64,000 bases of DNA. Origin: JAOUJD01 sp963811265. GTDB taxonomy: Bacteria > Pseudomonadota > Gammaproteobacteria > Burkholderiales > Burkholderiaceae_F. The stretch spans positions 186,001-250,000 of the forward strand of contig CAWEQS010000019.1 of the NCBI GenBank assembly GCA_963811265.1, given 5' to 3'. Below are positions 16,075-26,231 of the stretch, in pieces. Numbering within the stretch: position 1 is the first letter of the stretch; every line of letters begins with the position of its first letter. The position numbers and the translations under genes were made by a program. The notes under the pieces are model-generated. The model had not been told where the DNA came from. It saw nothing but the letters and a program-made list of their open reading frames with translations, and ran no database searches.

Positions 16075-16409
16075 TGCTTCGTGCCTCCGGCGCTCCATGC
16101 TTCGACCCACCTGTCACAGCCCGTCTGAGTGAGATCGGCACGACACGAATCGCGCTGCGCGATTCCAAGCCAGAAATACGCGAACACGAGCAACATGAAC
16201 GCCGCGATCGGAATGTGCCGGTCGATGACGACCTTCGGCGTGACCAGGCGCACCACTTTCACGACGGGACTGGCGACGGTCTGGAACAACTTGTAGACCA
16301 GGTTCTGCTCACGCGCGCGCCAGTTGAAGATGCCGACGATCAGCTGGCCGAAGAGGGCCAGGGCCGCCACCAACGTCAGTTGCTGCGCAACAAGTAGTGC
16401 GAACGCCAA
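16071..16409 (-). CDS. small membrane protein upstream of the TPR gene
   Basis: This is about 112 residues when started at TTG 16407-16409, which has a strong AGGAGG eight bases before it; upstream codons in the same frame look non-coding. There are two hydrophobic segments (about 2-25 and 65-85) separated by a basic region with PVVKVVRLVTPKVV. The tail has two cysteines (DSCRADLTQTGCDRW). It overlaps the TPR start by four bases. No family is assigned with confidence; the middle faintly resembles YggT-type loops. Confidence 0.6.
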   Translation of the reverse strand: MAFALLVAQQLTLVAALALFGQLIVGIFNWRAREQNLVYKLFQTVASPVVKVVRLVTPKVVIDRHIPIAAFMLLVFAYFWLGIAQRDSCRADLTQTGCDRWVEAWSAGGTKQ

Positions 16410-16500
16410 GTTCCTTGCCTCCTCGAACGGCACGCGATGCTCGTGCCGCCTGTCTCCGCCCGCCAACCGCGCCCCGGCTTGCGGCTGCCACCGTCGCGCT

Positions 16501-16540
16501 AAGGCCCGGCGAGCGGTCAGTGACTGCGCGCCGGGCCTTT
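16501..16540 (-). terminator. terminator between acs and the downstream genes
   Basis: A long inverted repeat with arms AAGGCCCGGCG and CGCCGGGCCTT lies about 85 bases after the acs stop on the minus strand. T-rich sequence follows better on the + strand, so it is only a moderate terminator for acs. It suggests acs and the transporter genes are separate or only partly linked. Confidence 0.6.
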
Positions 16541-16623
16541 CGCGTCTTCTATTCGGAGCTGTCTCGCCCCTTCTGTCTGCCTCCAGCAACCTCCACCACT
16601 GCAGCGCAGCGGCTTGCATCCTC

Positions 16624-18593
16624 TTACAGCGTGACCTTCAGTTGCTCCAGGATCGCCGGATTCTCCAGCGTCGACACGTCCTGCGTGATCTCCTCGCCCT
16701 TGGCGATCGAGCGCAGCAGGCGCCGCATGATCTTCCCGGAGCGCGTCTTCGGCAGGTTGTCGCCGAAGCGGATGTCCTTCGGCTTGGCGATCGGGCCGAT
16801 CTCCTTCGCCACCCAGTCGCGCAGTTCCTTCGCGATGCGCAGGCCCTCCTCGCCGCTCGGGCGCGCCTGTTTCAGCACCACGAAGGCGCACACCGCCTCG
16901 CCGGTCATGTCGTCGGGTCGCCCGACCACGGCCGCCTCGGCCACCATCGGATTGGCCACGAGCGCCGACTCGATCTCCATCGTGCCCATGCGGTGGCCCG
17001 AGACGTTCAGCACGTCGTCGATCCGGCCCATGATCGTGAAGTAGCCGGTTTCCTTGTCACGCACGGAGCCGTCGCCGGCAAGGTAGAGCTTGCCGCCGAG
17101 GTCGGCCGGGTAGTACGACTTCTTGAAGCGCTCGGGATCGCCCCAGATCGTGCGGATCATCGACGGCCATGGGCGCTTGACCACGAGCAGCCCGCCCTGG
17201 CCGTTTGGAACGTCGTGTCCCGTTTCGTCGACGATGGCGGCCATGATGCCCGGCAGCGGCAGCGTGCAGGATCCGGGCACCAGCGGCGTCGCGCCCGGCA
17301 GCGGCGTGATCATGTGGCCGCCGGTCTCGGTCTGCCAGAACGTGTCGACGATCGGGCAGCGCGACTGCCCGACCACGGTGTAGTACCACATCCACGCTTC
17401 AGGATTGATCGGCTCACCCACCGTGCCGAGCAGGCGCAGCTTGGACAGGTTGTACTTGGCAGGCTGGTCGCGCCCGCCTTGATCAGCGAGCGGATCGCCG
17501 TCGGCGCCGTGTAGAAGATCGTGACGCCGTGGTCCTGGCACATCTTCCAGAACCGGCCGGCGTCGGGATAAGTTGGCACGCCTTCGAAGATCACTTCGGT
17601 GGCGCCGACCGCAAGCGGGCCGTAGCAGACGTAGGAGTGGCCCGTGACCCAGCCCACGTCGGCCGTGCACCAGAAGACGTCCGACGGCTTGATGTCGAAC
17701 GCCCACTTCATCGTCAGAGCGCACCAGAGCAGGTAGCCGCCGGTGGAGTGCTGCACGCCCTTCGGCTTGCCGGTCGAACCCGAGGTGTACAGGATGAACA
17801 GCGGATGCTCGGCATTGACCGGGACCGGCGGGCACATGCTCGCCTGCCCCTTCATCACGTCGTGCATCCAGACGTCGCGGCCCTCGACCCAGTTCACCTT
17901 GCCGCCGGTGCGCTGGTAGACGATGACCTTGCGCACGCCCTCGCACCCGCCCATCGTGAACGCTTCGTCGATCGCGGGCTTCAGCGCGATCGCCTTGCCG
18001 CCGCGCATCTGCTCGTCGGCGGCGATGACCAGCGTCGCGCCCGCGTCGATCACGCGCTCCTGCACGCTCTTCGCCGAGAAGCCGCCGAACACGACCGAGT
18101 GCGTGATGCCCAGGCGCGCGCACGCCTGCATCGCCACCACGGCCTCGATCGACATCGGCATGTAGATGATTGCGCGCTCGCCCTTCCTGAAGCCGAGCGC
18201 GTTGATGCCGTTGGCGAGCTGGCACACCTTGGCGTGCAGCTCGCGATAGGTGATCTTCGTGACCTTGCCGTCGTCGGCCTCGAAGATGATCGCAACCTTG
18301 TCCGCGTTGCCGTTCTCGAGGTTCTTGTCGAGGCAGTTGTACGACGCGTTCAGTTCGCCGTCGTGGAACCACTTGTAGAAGGGAGCGTTGGACTCGTCGA
18401 GCACCTGCGTGAACGGCTTCGTCCACGTCAGTTCCTCGCGCGCCAGGCGGGCCCAGAAGCCGGTGAAGTCGCGTTCCGCTTCGGCGCACAGCGCCTTGTA
18501 CGCGTCCATGCCGGACACGTTGGCCTGCTTCACGAATTCCGCGCTCGGCGGAAAGACTCGGTGCTCTTGAAGGATCGATTCGATGTTGCCCAT
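16624..18593 (-). CDS. acs: acetyl-CoA synthetase, single frameshift
   Basis: This enzyme activates acetate to acetyl-CoA through acetyl-AMP in the cytoplasm. The rebuilt length is about 656 residues, normal for Acs. Visible motifs are the P-loop YTSGSTGKPKG near 265, DTFWQTETGG near 415, GRIDDVLNVSGHRMGT near 520 and the acetylatable lysine in TRSGKIMRR near 610. Coding switches frame near 17470-17480, where LIKAGA must continue as DQPAKYNLSKLR; restoring one G repairs it. Being a conserved enzyme with perfect sequence on both sides, it was probably broken by a sequencing error. It pairs functionally with the downstream symporter. Confidence 0.9.
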
Positions 18594-18824
18594 GGCCGTG
18601 CCCGTCCGCTCTCCCGTTGTTCGTTCTTTTAGGCTTTTCGCTCTAGTGAGCGGAAGGTAGGCAGCGGCGCTTACAGGAAGCTGACGCTCGGCACATATCG
18701 CTCAAGGAGAGGTACGGGAAAACCCGATGGGCGTGATCTTCTCGTTGTGCGCCGCAGGAAGGATGAGGCCGGTGCGCGGTACACAAGCCGCGGAACATGA
18801 ATGATGTTGCGAAGGCAAACGAGG

Positions 18825-18998
18825 GGTGGGATTGCTCGCCGATCGCCTTACGGCGATCACCTCGTCCCTGCGCTCGTCGACTTTGCCAGCGCTGGGTGGG
18901 ATTGCTCGCCGATCGCCTTACGGCGATCACCTCGTCCCTGCGCTCGTCGACTTTGCCAGCGCTGGGTGGGATTGCTCGCCGATCGCCTTACGGCGATC
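18825..18998. repeat. tandem 70-bp repeat, about 2.5 copies
   Basis: Two identical 70-base units (18825-18894, 18895-18964) are followed by a third that matches for about 34 bases and then runs into copy 2 of the 122-bp element. Each unit starts GGTGGGATTGCTCGCC, contains the hairpin GATCGCC-TTAC-GGCGATC, and ends TTTGCCAGCGCT. The unit equals the first part of the 122-bp element plus a short tail, so it looks like local amplification of that element. Confidence 0.85.
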
Positions 18999-19087
18999 CG
19001 CTCGTCCCTGCGCTTCGCTCCGGGACCGCCCGCGCGTTGCGCGGGCGTCGTGATCGACAGTCCCCCGGACTGTCGATCACCGAACCC
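18966..19087. repeat. 122-bp T-arm-flanked four-hairpin element, copy 2
   Basis: This has the same length, ends (GTGGGATT ... CGAACCC) and four-hairpin order as the copy at 12773-12894, and roughly 80 percent identity without gaps. Hairpins are GATCGCC/GGCGATC, GTCCC/GGGAC, CGCCCGCGC/GCGCGGGCG and GATCGACAGTCC/GGACTGTCGATC. In the third and fourth hairpins, differences from copy 1 occur on both sides of a pair and keep pairing. It lies just downstream of tRNA-Ser(CGA) and its terminator. Confidence 0.75.
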
Positions 19088-19112
19088 GGGTGGTTTCTCA
19101 CCAACCCGATCC

Positions 19113-19152
19113 GCCAAAACGAAGGGGCCCTCGCGGGCCCCTGCGTTTTGGC
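19113..19152 (-). terminator. terminator of tRNA-Ser(CGA)
   Basis: Inverted repeat with 18-base arms (GCCAAAACGAAGGGGCCC and its near-exact complement, one mismatch) and a TCGC loop. On the minus strand the 3' arm ends in a TTTT run. It begins at the CCA end of the tRNA, so it ends the tRNA transcript directly. Confidence 0.85.
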
Positions 19153-19239
19153 GGAAGGGGTGGGATTCGAACCCACGGTACGGTAGAACCGTACACCGGA
19201 TTTCGAGTCCGGCGCATTCGACCACTCTGCCACCCTTCC
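19149..19239 (-). tRNA. tRNA-Ser (anticodon CGA)
   Basis: This is a class II tRNA with encoded CCA. The acceptor arms are GGAAGGG and CCCTTCC with discriminator G, the anticodon loop CTCGAAA reads UCG, the variable arm is long, and the T-arm is GTGGG-TTCGAAT-CCCAC. It sits 33 bases after the serS stop on the same strand, so the enzyme that charges it is encoded next door. UCG is a common Ser codon in GC-rich genomes. Confidence 0.95.
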
Positions 19240-19251
19240 GGTGAGCCGCGG

Positions 19252-19257
19252 ATTATA
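19252..19257 (-). promoter_or_regulatory. -10 box of tRNA-Ser(CGA)
   Basis: TATAAT on the minus strand, 12 bases before the tRNA 5' end, in the short gap after serS. Its flanks CCGGATATAATCCGCGGC nearly match the promoter of the other tRNA-Ser region, suggesting common ancestry of the two loci. Confidence 0.6.
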
Positions 19258-19271
19258 TCCGGGCCGAGTCG

Positions 19272-20561
<1,290 letters not shown>

Positions 20562-20754
20562 GGCAAACCCTTGTGCGGTCCGCGGCGCGGACCCGGTGTC
20601 GTTCGTGGGGTACGGTCAGTCGCGCGCGGAGGCCGCGCGCGGTCACGCGGCGCGGGATCGACTTCGCGTGGCGGCGGGGAGGCGGTGGACGGGCATCATG
20701 GCGCGATTTTCTCCTCACGGGCGATGCGGCGCAACCCGCCCGCTCACGAAGGCG

Positions 20755-22077
20755 TCACGAACTGCCCGGGACCTTCGGCTTGCCTCGATCCAGCCGGCGA
20801 AGGGCATCGAGCCGCTCCCGGATGCGCTGCTCGATGCCGTGGTCGGTCGGCTCGTACCAGCGCGCCGGCTTCATGCCGTCCGGCAGGTAGGTCTCGCCCG
20901 CCGCGTACGCGTCGGGTTCGTCGTGCGCATACCGGTAGCCCTCGCCGTAGCCGAGGTCCTTCATCAGCTTCGTCGGGGCGTTGCGCAGCCGCATCGGCAC
21001 CGGACGCGAACCGTCCTTCTCGATGAACGCGCGCACCGCGCCGTACGCCTTGTAGACGGCGTTCGACTTCGGAGCGCACGCCATGTAGACGACCGCCTGC
21101 GCGATGGCCAGTTCGCCTTCCGGTGACCCGAGCCGTTCGTAGGTCTGGGTCGCGGCCAGGGCGACCTCGATGGCGCGTGGATCGGCCAGCCCGATGTCCT
21201 CGGTCGCCATCCGCACGACGCGCCGCGCGACGTAGCGCGGATCGACACCGCCGTCGAACATGCGCGCCATCCAGTAGAGCGCGGCATCCGGGTCTGAACC
21301 TCGCACGGACTTGTGCAGCGCCGAGATCTGGTCGTAGAAGTTCTCGCCGCCCTTGTCGAACCGCCGCACCGTGGCCGGCAGCGACTCGCGCAGGAACGCC
21401 GCCCCGATGGACGCCAGCCCGTCGTCGCGCGCGGCGCTCGCCGCCACCTCCAGGGCGTTCAGCAGCCGCCGCGCGTCGCCGTCGGCGAGGTCGACGAGCA
21501 TGCCGCGCGCTTCGGCCTCGACCGCCAGCCCGCCAAGTTCCCGCTCGCTGGCGCGGTCGATCAACTGCTCGAGTTCGTCACGCGTCAGCGGCTCCAGCAC
21601 GTACACGGCGGCGCGCGACAGCAACGCGCCGACGACCTCGAACGACGGGTTCTCGGTCGTCGCGCCGACGAAGATGAACAGGCCCGACTCCACGTGCGGC
21701 AGGAACGCGTCCTGCTGCGCCTTGTTGAAGCGGTGGACCTCGTCGACGAAGACGACCGTGCCCCGCTGCGATTGCGCGCGGGTCAGCTGCGCCCGCTCGA
21801 CCGCGTCGCGGATGTCCTTCACGCCGCCGAGCACGGCCGAGATCGCGATGAAGTCGAGACCGAACGCATCGGCCATCAGGCGCGCCAGCGTGGTCTTGCC
21901 GACGCCGGGCGGGCCCCAGAGGATCATCGAGTGCGGCCGCTTCGATTCGAAGGCGACGCGCAGCGGCTTGCCGGGCCCGAGCAGGTGCGACTGGCCGACG
22001 ACTTCGTCGATCGAACGCGGCCGCATGCGTTCGGCCAGCGGAGCGCCGGCGGGGCTGGAAGTGAAGAGGTCCTGCAT
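20755..22077 (-). CDS. rarA: replication-associated recombination protein RarA (MgsA)
   Basis: This 440-residue AAA+ ATPase of the clamp-loader type acts at stalled replication forks. Walker A WGPPGVGKTT lies near residue 50, Walker B VVFVDEVHRF near 98, sensor 1 GATTENPSF near 123, and the C-terminal tetramerisation region includes the conserved YLPDGMKPARWYEPTDHG. MQDLF was taken as start because it matches the family N-terminus; an upstream ATG would add about 23 residues that look non-coding. A cation transporter gene diverges 84 bases away. Confidence 0.94.
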   Translation of the reverse strand: MQDLFTSSPAGAPLAERMRPRSIDEVVGQSHLLGPGKPLRVAFESKRPHSMILWGPPGVGKTTLARLMADAFGLDFIAISAVLGGVKDIRDAVERAQLTRAQSQRGTVVFVDEVHRFNKAQQDAFLPHVESGLFIFVGATTENPSFEVVGALLSRAAVYVLEPLTRDELEQLIDRASERELGGLAVEAEARGMLVDLADGDARRLLNALEVAASAARDDGLASIGAAFLRESLPATVRRFDKGGENFYDQISALHKSVRGSDPDAALYWMARMFDGGVDPRYVARRVVRMATEDIGLADPRAIEVALAATQTYERLGSPEGELAIAQAVVYMACAPKSNAVYKAYGAVRAFIEKDGSRPVPMRLRNAPTKLMKDLGYGEGYRYAHDEPDAYAAGETYLPDGMKPARWYEPTDHGIEQRIRERLDALRRLDRGKPKVPGSS

Positions 22078-22161
22078 CGAGAGGTCCGAGATCCTGGCCG
22101 ACAGGCTAGCATCGCCGCTTGGCGGCCCGACCGCCCCCTTGGACATGGAGTCGAATCGATC

Positions 22162-23066
22162 ATGGCGGCGAACAGCACGAAGGCCATCTACTTCGCCCTT
22201 GGAGCCAATGCCGGCATCGCCGTGACGAAGTTCGGCGCGGCGGCCTACACGGGCTCGGGGGCCATGCTGGCCGAGGCGATCCACTCGGTCGCCGACACCG
22301 CCAACCAGTTGCTGCTGCTGCTCGGCCTCAAGCGCGCGGCAACCGCCGCGAGCGAGGATCACCCGCTCGGCTACCACCGCGTCACCTACTTCTACGGGAT
22401 GATGGTGGCATTGCTCCTGTTCTTCGTCGGCGGCCTGTTCTCGATCTACGAGGGGTGGCATCGGCTGACGCGTCACCCGAGCCGCTGCGCAACGCCGCGG
22501 TCGCACTGGCCGTGCTCGGCGTGGCCATCGCGCTCGAGGCGACATCGCTGTGGGGAGCGATGCGCGAGATCCGCAAGGTGCAGTCGGGGCGAAGCTTCTG
22601 GCGCTGGTTCCGCGAAACCCGCCAGTCGGAGCTGATGGTCGTCGCCGGCGAGGACATTGCCGCGCTCGGCGGCCTCGTGCTCGCGTTCGCGGCGGTGCTG
22701 CTGACGATGGCGACCGGCAACCCGCTGTTCGACGCGCTGGGCTCGATCGGCGTCGGCGTGCTGCTCGTCATCGTCGCGGTCACGATCATCTGGGAGATCA
22801 AGGGCATGATCGTCGGCGAGTCGGCCGAACCGGCGATCCGCCGCGCGATCGAGGCGCACCTCGTCGCCCAGCCCGAGATCAAGCGCGTGCTGCGCCTCAT
22901 CACGCTGCAATGGGGCGAGAAGCTCGTGGTCGCCGTCCAGGCCGAAATGGCGCCGTCGCCGAGCGCAGCGGCGATGGTCGCTTCGATCAACCGCATCGAA
23001 GCGTCCCTGCAGGCGGCGTTCCCGCAAGCCCTCTGGGTGTTCTTCGAGCCCGACGTGCCGAAGTAG
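22162..23066 (+). CDS. cation diffusion facilitator family transporter, single frameshift
   Basis: This inner-membrane divalent metal/proton antiporter has a rebuilt length of 301 residues. The N-terminal half (AEAIHSVADTANQLLLLLGL, with HxxxD) and the YFYGMMVALLLFFVGGLFSIYE helix are in the first frame. After LTRH the frame changes at a CCC run (22476-22478), where one missing C restores PEPLRNAAVALAVLG. The later metal helix reads VAGEDIAALGGLVLA, like the ZnT9-type subgroup. It lies on the opposite strand inside the otherwise conserved ftsK-lolA-rarA-serS order, so it may be a lineage-specific insertion. Zn2+, Co2+ or Fe2+ are possible substrates. Confidence 0.85.
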
Positions 23067-23073
23067 AAGCGCC

Positions 23074-23691
23074 CTACTCGGTCAGGACGTCCGCGCCCTT
23101 GGGCGGCGTGAACCCGAAGGCCTCGGCGTCGAGCTTCGGATTGCGCTCGAGCTTCGAGAAGATCAGCTGCGTGACCTGGCCGAAGTTGTCGGCCAGGCGC
23201 ATCGCCTGCGGAAGCCCGTCCCTGAACCCGATCTCGATGAGTTCGAACGTCGAGTCCTTCGCGCGCGGCTTCGCCCGCACCCATTCGAGCCCGTCGCGCG
23301 CGCCGATGTCGGTGACCTCGAACTCCTTCTCGAATTCGTTGGAGCCGAACAGGATCGACGCCGGGCTCGACGGCAGCGCCGCGCCGAGCTTGCGGATCGT
23401 CACCTGGTTGAGGTCCTTGTCGTACAGGACCAGGCGCGTGCCGTCGGCCACGATCACCTGCTCGTACGGCTTCTCGTAGGTCCAGCGGAACTTGCCGGGA
23501 CGCTGGAACGCGAAGCGCCCGCTCGAAACCGGCTGCGCGCTGCCGCTGCGGGCCGGCACGCGCTGCACGAACTCGCCGCGCGCGCTGCTCGTCTGCGTGA
23601 GAAAGGCGCGCAGCTGGTCGAGCGATCCGCCGTGAGCCGGCGCCAGGAGCGCACAGCCCGCCGCAACGACTGCAAGTCGTAGCCAATGCAT
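23074..23691 (-). CDS. lolA: outer-membrane lipoprotein carrier protein LolA
   Basis: This 205-residue periplasmic chaperone carries lipoproteins from LolCDE to the outer-membrane receptor LolB. There is a signal peptide at residues 1-20, then a FVQRV strand, GRFAFQRPGKFRWTYEKPYE (about 55-75) and VADGTRLVLYDKDLNQVTIRK, all characteristic of LolA. The frame continues upstream without a stop into ftsK on the same strand, but MHWLRLAVVAAG is a clear signal-peptide start, 23 bases after the ftsK stop. Confidence 0.94.
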   Translation of the reverse strand: MHWLRLAVVAAGCALLAPAHGGSLDQLRAFLTQTSSARGEFVQRVPARSGSAQPVSSGRFAFQRPGKFRWTYEKPYEQVIVADGTRLVLYDKDLNQVTIRKLGAALPSSPASILFGSNEFEKEFEVTDIGARDGLEWVRAKPRAKDSTFELIEIGFRDGLPQAMRLADNFGQVTQLIFSKLERNPKLDAEAFGFTPPKGADVLTE

Positions 23692-23714
23692 TCGGAGTGC
23701 TCCTTGAAAGGCGC

Positions 23715-26064
23715 TCAGCCGTCGCCGCGATCGGGCACGAGGATGTCGCGGTTCCCGTTGCTCTGCATGGGAGACACCATGCCGGCGCGCTCCATGTCCT
23801 CGAGCAGGCGCGCCGCCCGGTTGTAGCCGATCCGCAGGTGTCGCTGCACCAGGGAGATCGACGCCCGCCGGTTCTTCAGCACGATCTCGACGGCCTGGTC
23901 GTACAACGGATCGGCCTCCCCACCCGGTTGACCGCCGGCGCTCTCGTCGCCCGTGGGTTCGGGCGCTTCGAGCAGGCCTTCGATGTACTGCGGGGCGCCC
24001 TTGGATCGCAGGTACTCGGCCACGCGGTGCACCTCGGCGTCCGCCACGAACGCCCCGTGTACGCGCGTCGGCAGCCCCGTGCCCGGCGCGAGGTAGAGCA
24101 TGTCGCCCTGCCCCAGCAGCGACTCGGCCCCCATCTGGTCGAGGATCGTGCGCGAGTCGATCCGGCTCGACACCTGGTACGAGATGCGCGCGGGAATGTT
24201 GGCCTTGATCAGGCCCGTGATCACGTCGACCGACGGGCGCTGCGTCGCGAGGATCAGGTGCATGCCCGCCGCGCGCGCCTTCTGCGCGATGCGGGCGATC
24301 AGCTCCTCGACCTTCTTGCCCGCGACCATCATCAGGTCGGCCAGTTCGTCGATGACGACGACGATCATCGGCAGCGGTTCGAGCGGCTCGGGATCGTCCG
24401 GCGTCAGCGAGAACGGGTTCCTGACGAGCTCGCCTTTCGCGCGCCCTTCGGCGATCTTCTGGTTGTAGCCGGCGAGGCTGCGCACGCCGAGCTTGCTCAG
24501 CAGCCGGTAGCGCTTGTCCATCTCGGCCGTGCACCACTGCAGCGCGTTGCCGGCCTCGCGCATGTCGGTGACCACCGGCGCGAGCAGGTGCGGGATCCCC
24601 TCGTAGATCGACAGTTCGAGCATCTTCGGGTCGACCAGGATCAGGCGCACCTGCGACGGGTCGGCCTTGTAGAGCATCGACAGGATCATCGCGTTGATGC
24701 CGACCGACTTGCCCGAACCGGTCGTGCCGGCCACGAGCAGGTGAGGCATCCGCGCGAGGTCGACCACGACCGGCTTGCCGGCGATGTCCTTGCCGAGGCC
24801 GAGCGTCAGCAGCGAGTGGCTCTCGTTGTAGACCGCCGAGCCGAGGATCTCCGAGAGCTTCACCATCTGCCGGCGCGGGTTCGGCAGCTCCAGCCCCATC
24901 AGGTTCTTGCCGGGAATCGTCTCGACCACGCGGATCGACACCAGCGACAGCGCGCGCGCGAGGTCCTTGCCGAGGTTGACGATCTGGCTGCCCTTCACGC
25001 CGACCGCCGGTTCGATCTCGTAGCGCGTGATCACCGGGCCCGGATACGCCGCGACGACCGCCGCCTCGACGTTGAAGTCGCGCAGTTTCTTCTCGATCAG
25101 GCGGGACGTGAACTCGAGGGTCTCGGTGGATATCGTCTCGGTCGCGGGCGGCGCCTCGTCGAGCAGGTCCAGCGCCGGCAGGCGCGCGTCCGCCATCTCG
25201 GCGAACAGCGGCACCTGCTTTTCCTTCTGCTTGCGTTCGGACGGCTTGACGGCGACCGGCGGCCGCTCGATGTGCACCGGCGGCGCGTCCTCGATCCGCT
25301 CGCGCTCTTCGACCAGCGCAGCCTCGCGGACCTTGCTCGCGGCCTCGCCGATGGCGCGGTCCTCTTCCTCCTCGCGCCGCCGCTCGGCGCGCCGCGACAG
25401 GCTCTCGATGAAGCGGCCGAGTCGCTCGGCGACCGCCAGCCATGAAAAGTCGAGGAACAGCGACAGCCCGATCGCGACCAGGGCCAGGAACACCACGGTG
25501 GCCCCCGTGAAACCGACCGCGACCTGCGTCGCCTGCGCGATCAGGCCGCCGATCACGCCGCCCGGCGCACCCGGCAGCGATGCGCCGACCGTCGCGAGCC
25601 GCAGGGATTCCAGTCCAACGGCGCCGGCCAGCAGCAGCACGTAGCCGAGCGCGTGCGCCCAACCCGGGCAGCTCGTCGTTCAGCGGATCGGCGCCCGAGG
25701 CGCTACGGTGCAGCGCACGGAAGCCACGCGCGACCCACACCGCCAGCCCGAACACCAGCAGGTAGGCCGAGAGCCCGAAGAGCAGCAGGGCGATGTCGGC
25801 CACCCACGCACCGACCCGGCCTCCCAGATTGGACACGTTCGTGCCCGAAACGGCATGGGTGAACGACGGATCGGCCTTGCTGTAGGTGATCAGCATGGCG
25901 AACAGCGCCAGCCCAAGCAGCGCGCCGACGATCCAGCGCGCTTCTCCCATCAGTCGGGTCAATCGCCCGTTGACCGGCGCCTCCTCGACCTGCCCGCGTG
26001 AGCGAACCCACGCGCCGTCGGTCGACGTTCCCGTCACGCTGCCCACGTTCGTCCTCGAAGCCAT
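23715..26064 (-). CDS. ftsK: DNA translocase FtsK, single frameshift
   Basis: This septal DNA pump completes chromosome segregation and dimer resolution. The rebuilt length is 782 residues. The N-terminal part has four membrane helices, a short charged linker follows (about 230-310), then the motor with Walker A GTTGSGKSVGINAM and Walker B VVVIDELADLMM. A C-terminal gamma winged helix (DQAVEIVLKNRRASISLVQR) reads KOPS sites. The break is in the membrane part near 25660-25668 (sequence CCCGGGTT): DELPG must continue as WAHALGYVLLLAG, requiring removal of one base. FtsK is normally essential, so a sequencing error is likely. Confidence 0.92.
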
Positions 26065-26231
26065 GGCTCGGGATTATAGGTGGCGAAGGGCTCTTCTCCC
26101 GGCGAGAAACGGGCCCGCGGACTCCGGCCATCCAGGCCGGATTCATCGCCGCCATCGCCCATTCACGCCGGCCGCATCCGGATTCATCCGGGCCCGGTTG
26201 CCGCCCGGCGCCCGGGCAACCAGAATGAACC

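Noticed and set aside
18825..18998. CRISPR-like array
   Set aside because: The units are adjacent tandem copies with no unique spacers, and no cas genes are nearby.
18797..19244. Small plus-strand frames encoding repeated MGLLADRLTAI-like peptides
   Set aside because: They translate the 70-bp tandem repeats and the tRNA antisense strand, with no ribosome site.
20755..22545. N-terminal extension of RarA by about 156 residues
   Set aside because: The extension is low-quality Arg/Gln-rich sequence antisense to the cation transporter; the family N-terminus begins at MQDLF.
23074..26064. A 996-residue minus-strand frame joining the ftsK start to lolA
   Set aside because: The middle is out of frame with the conserved FtsK motor, which reads in another frame; the join is produced by one indel plus the absence of stops in GC-rich DNA.
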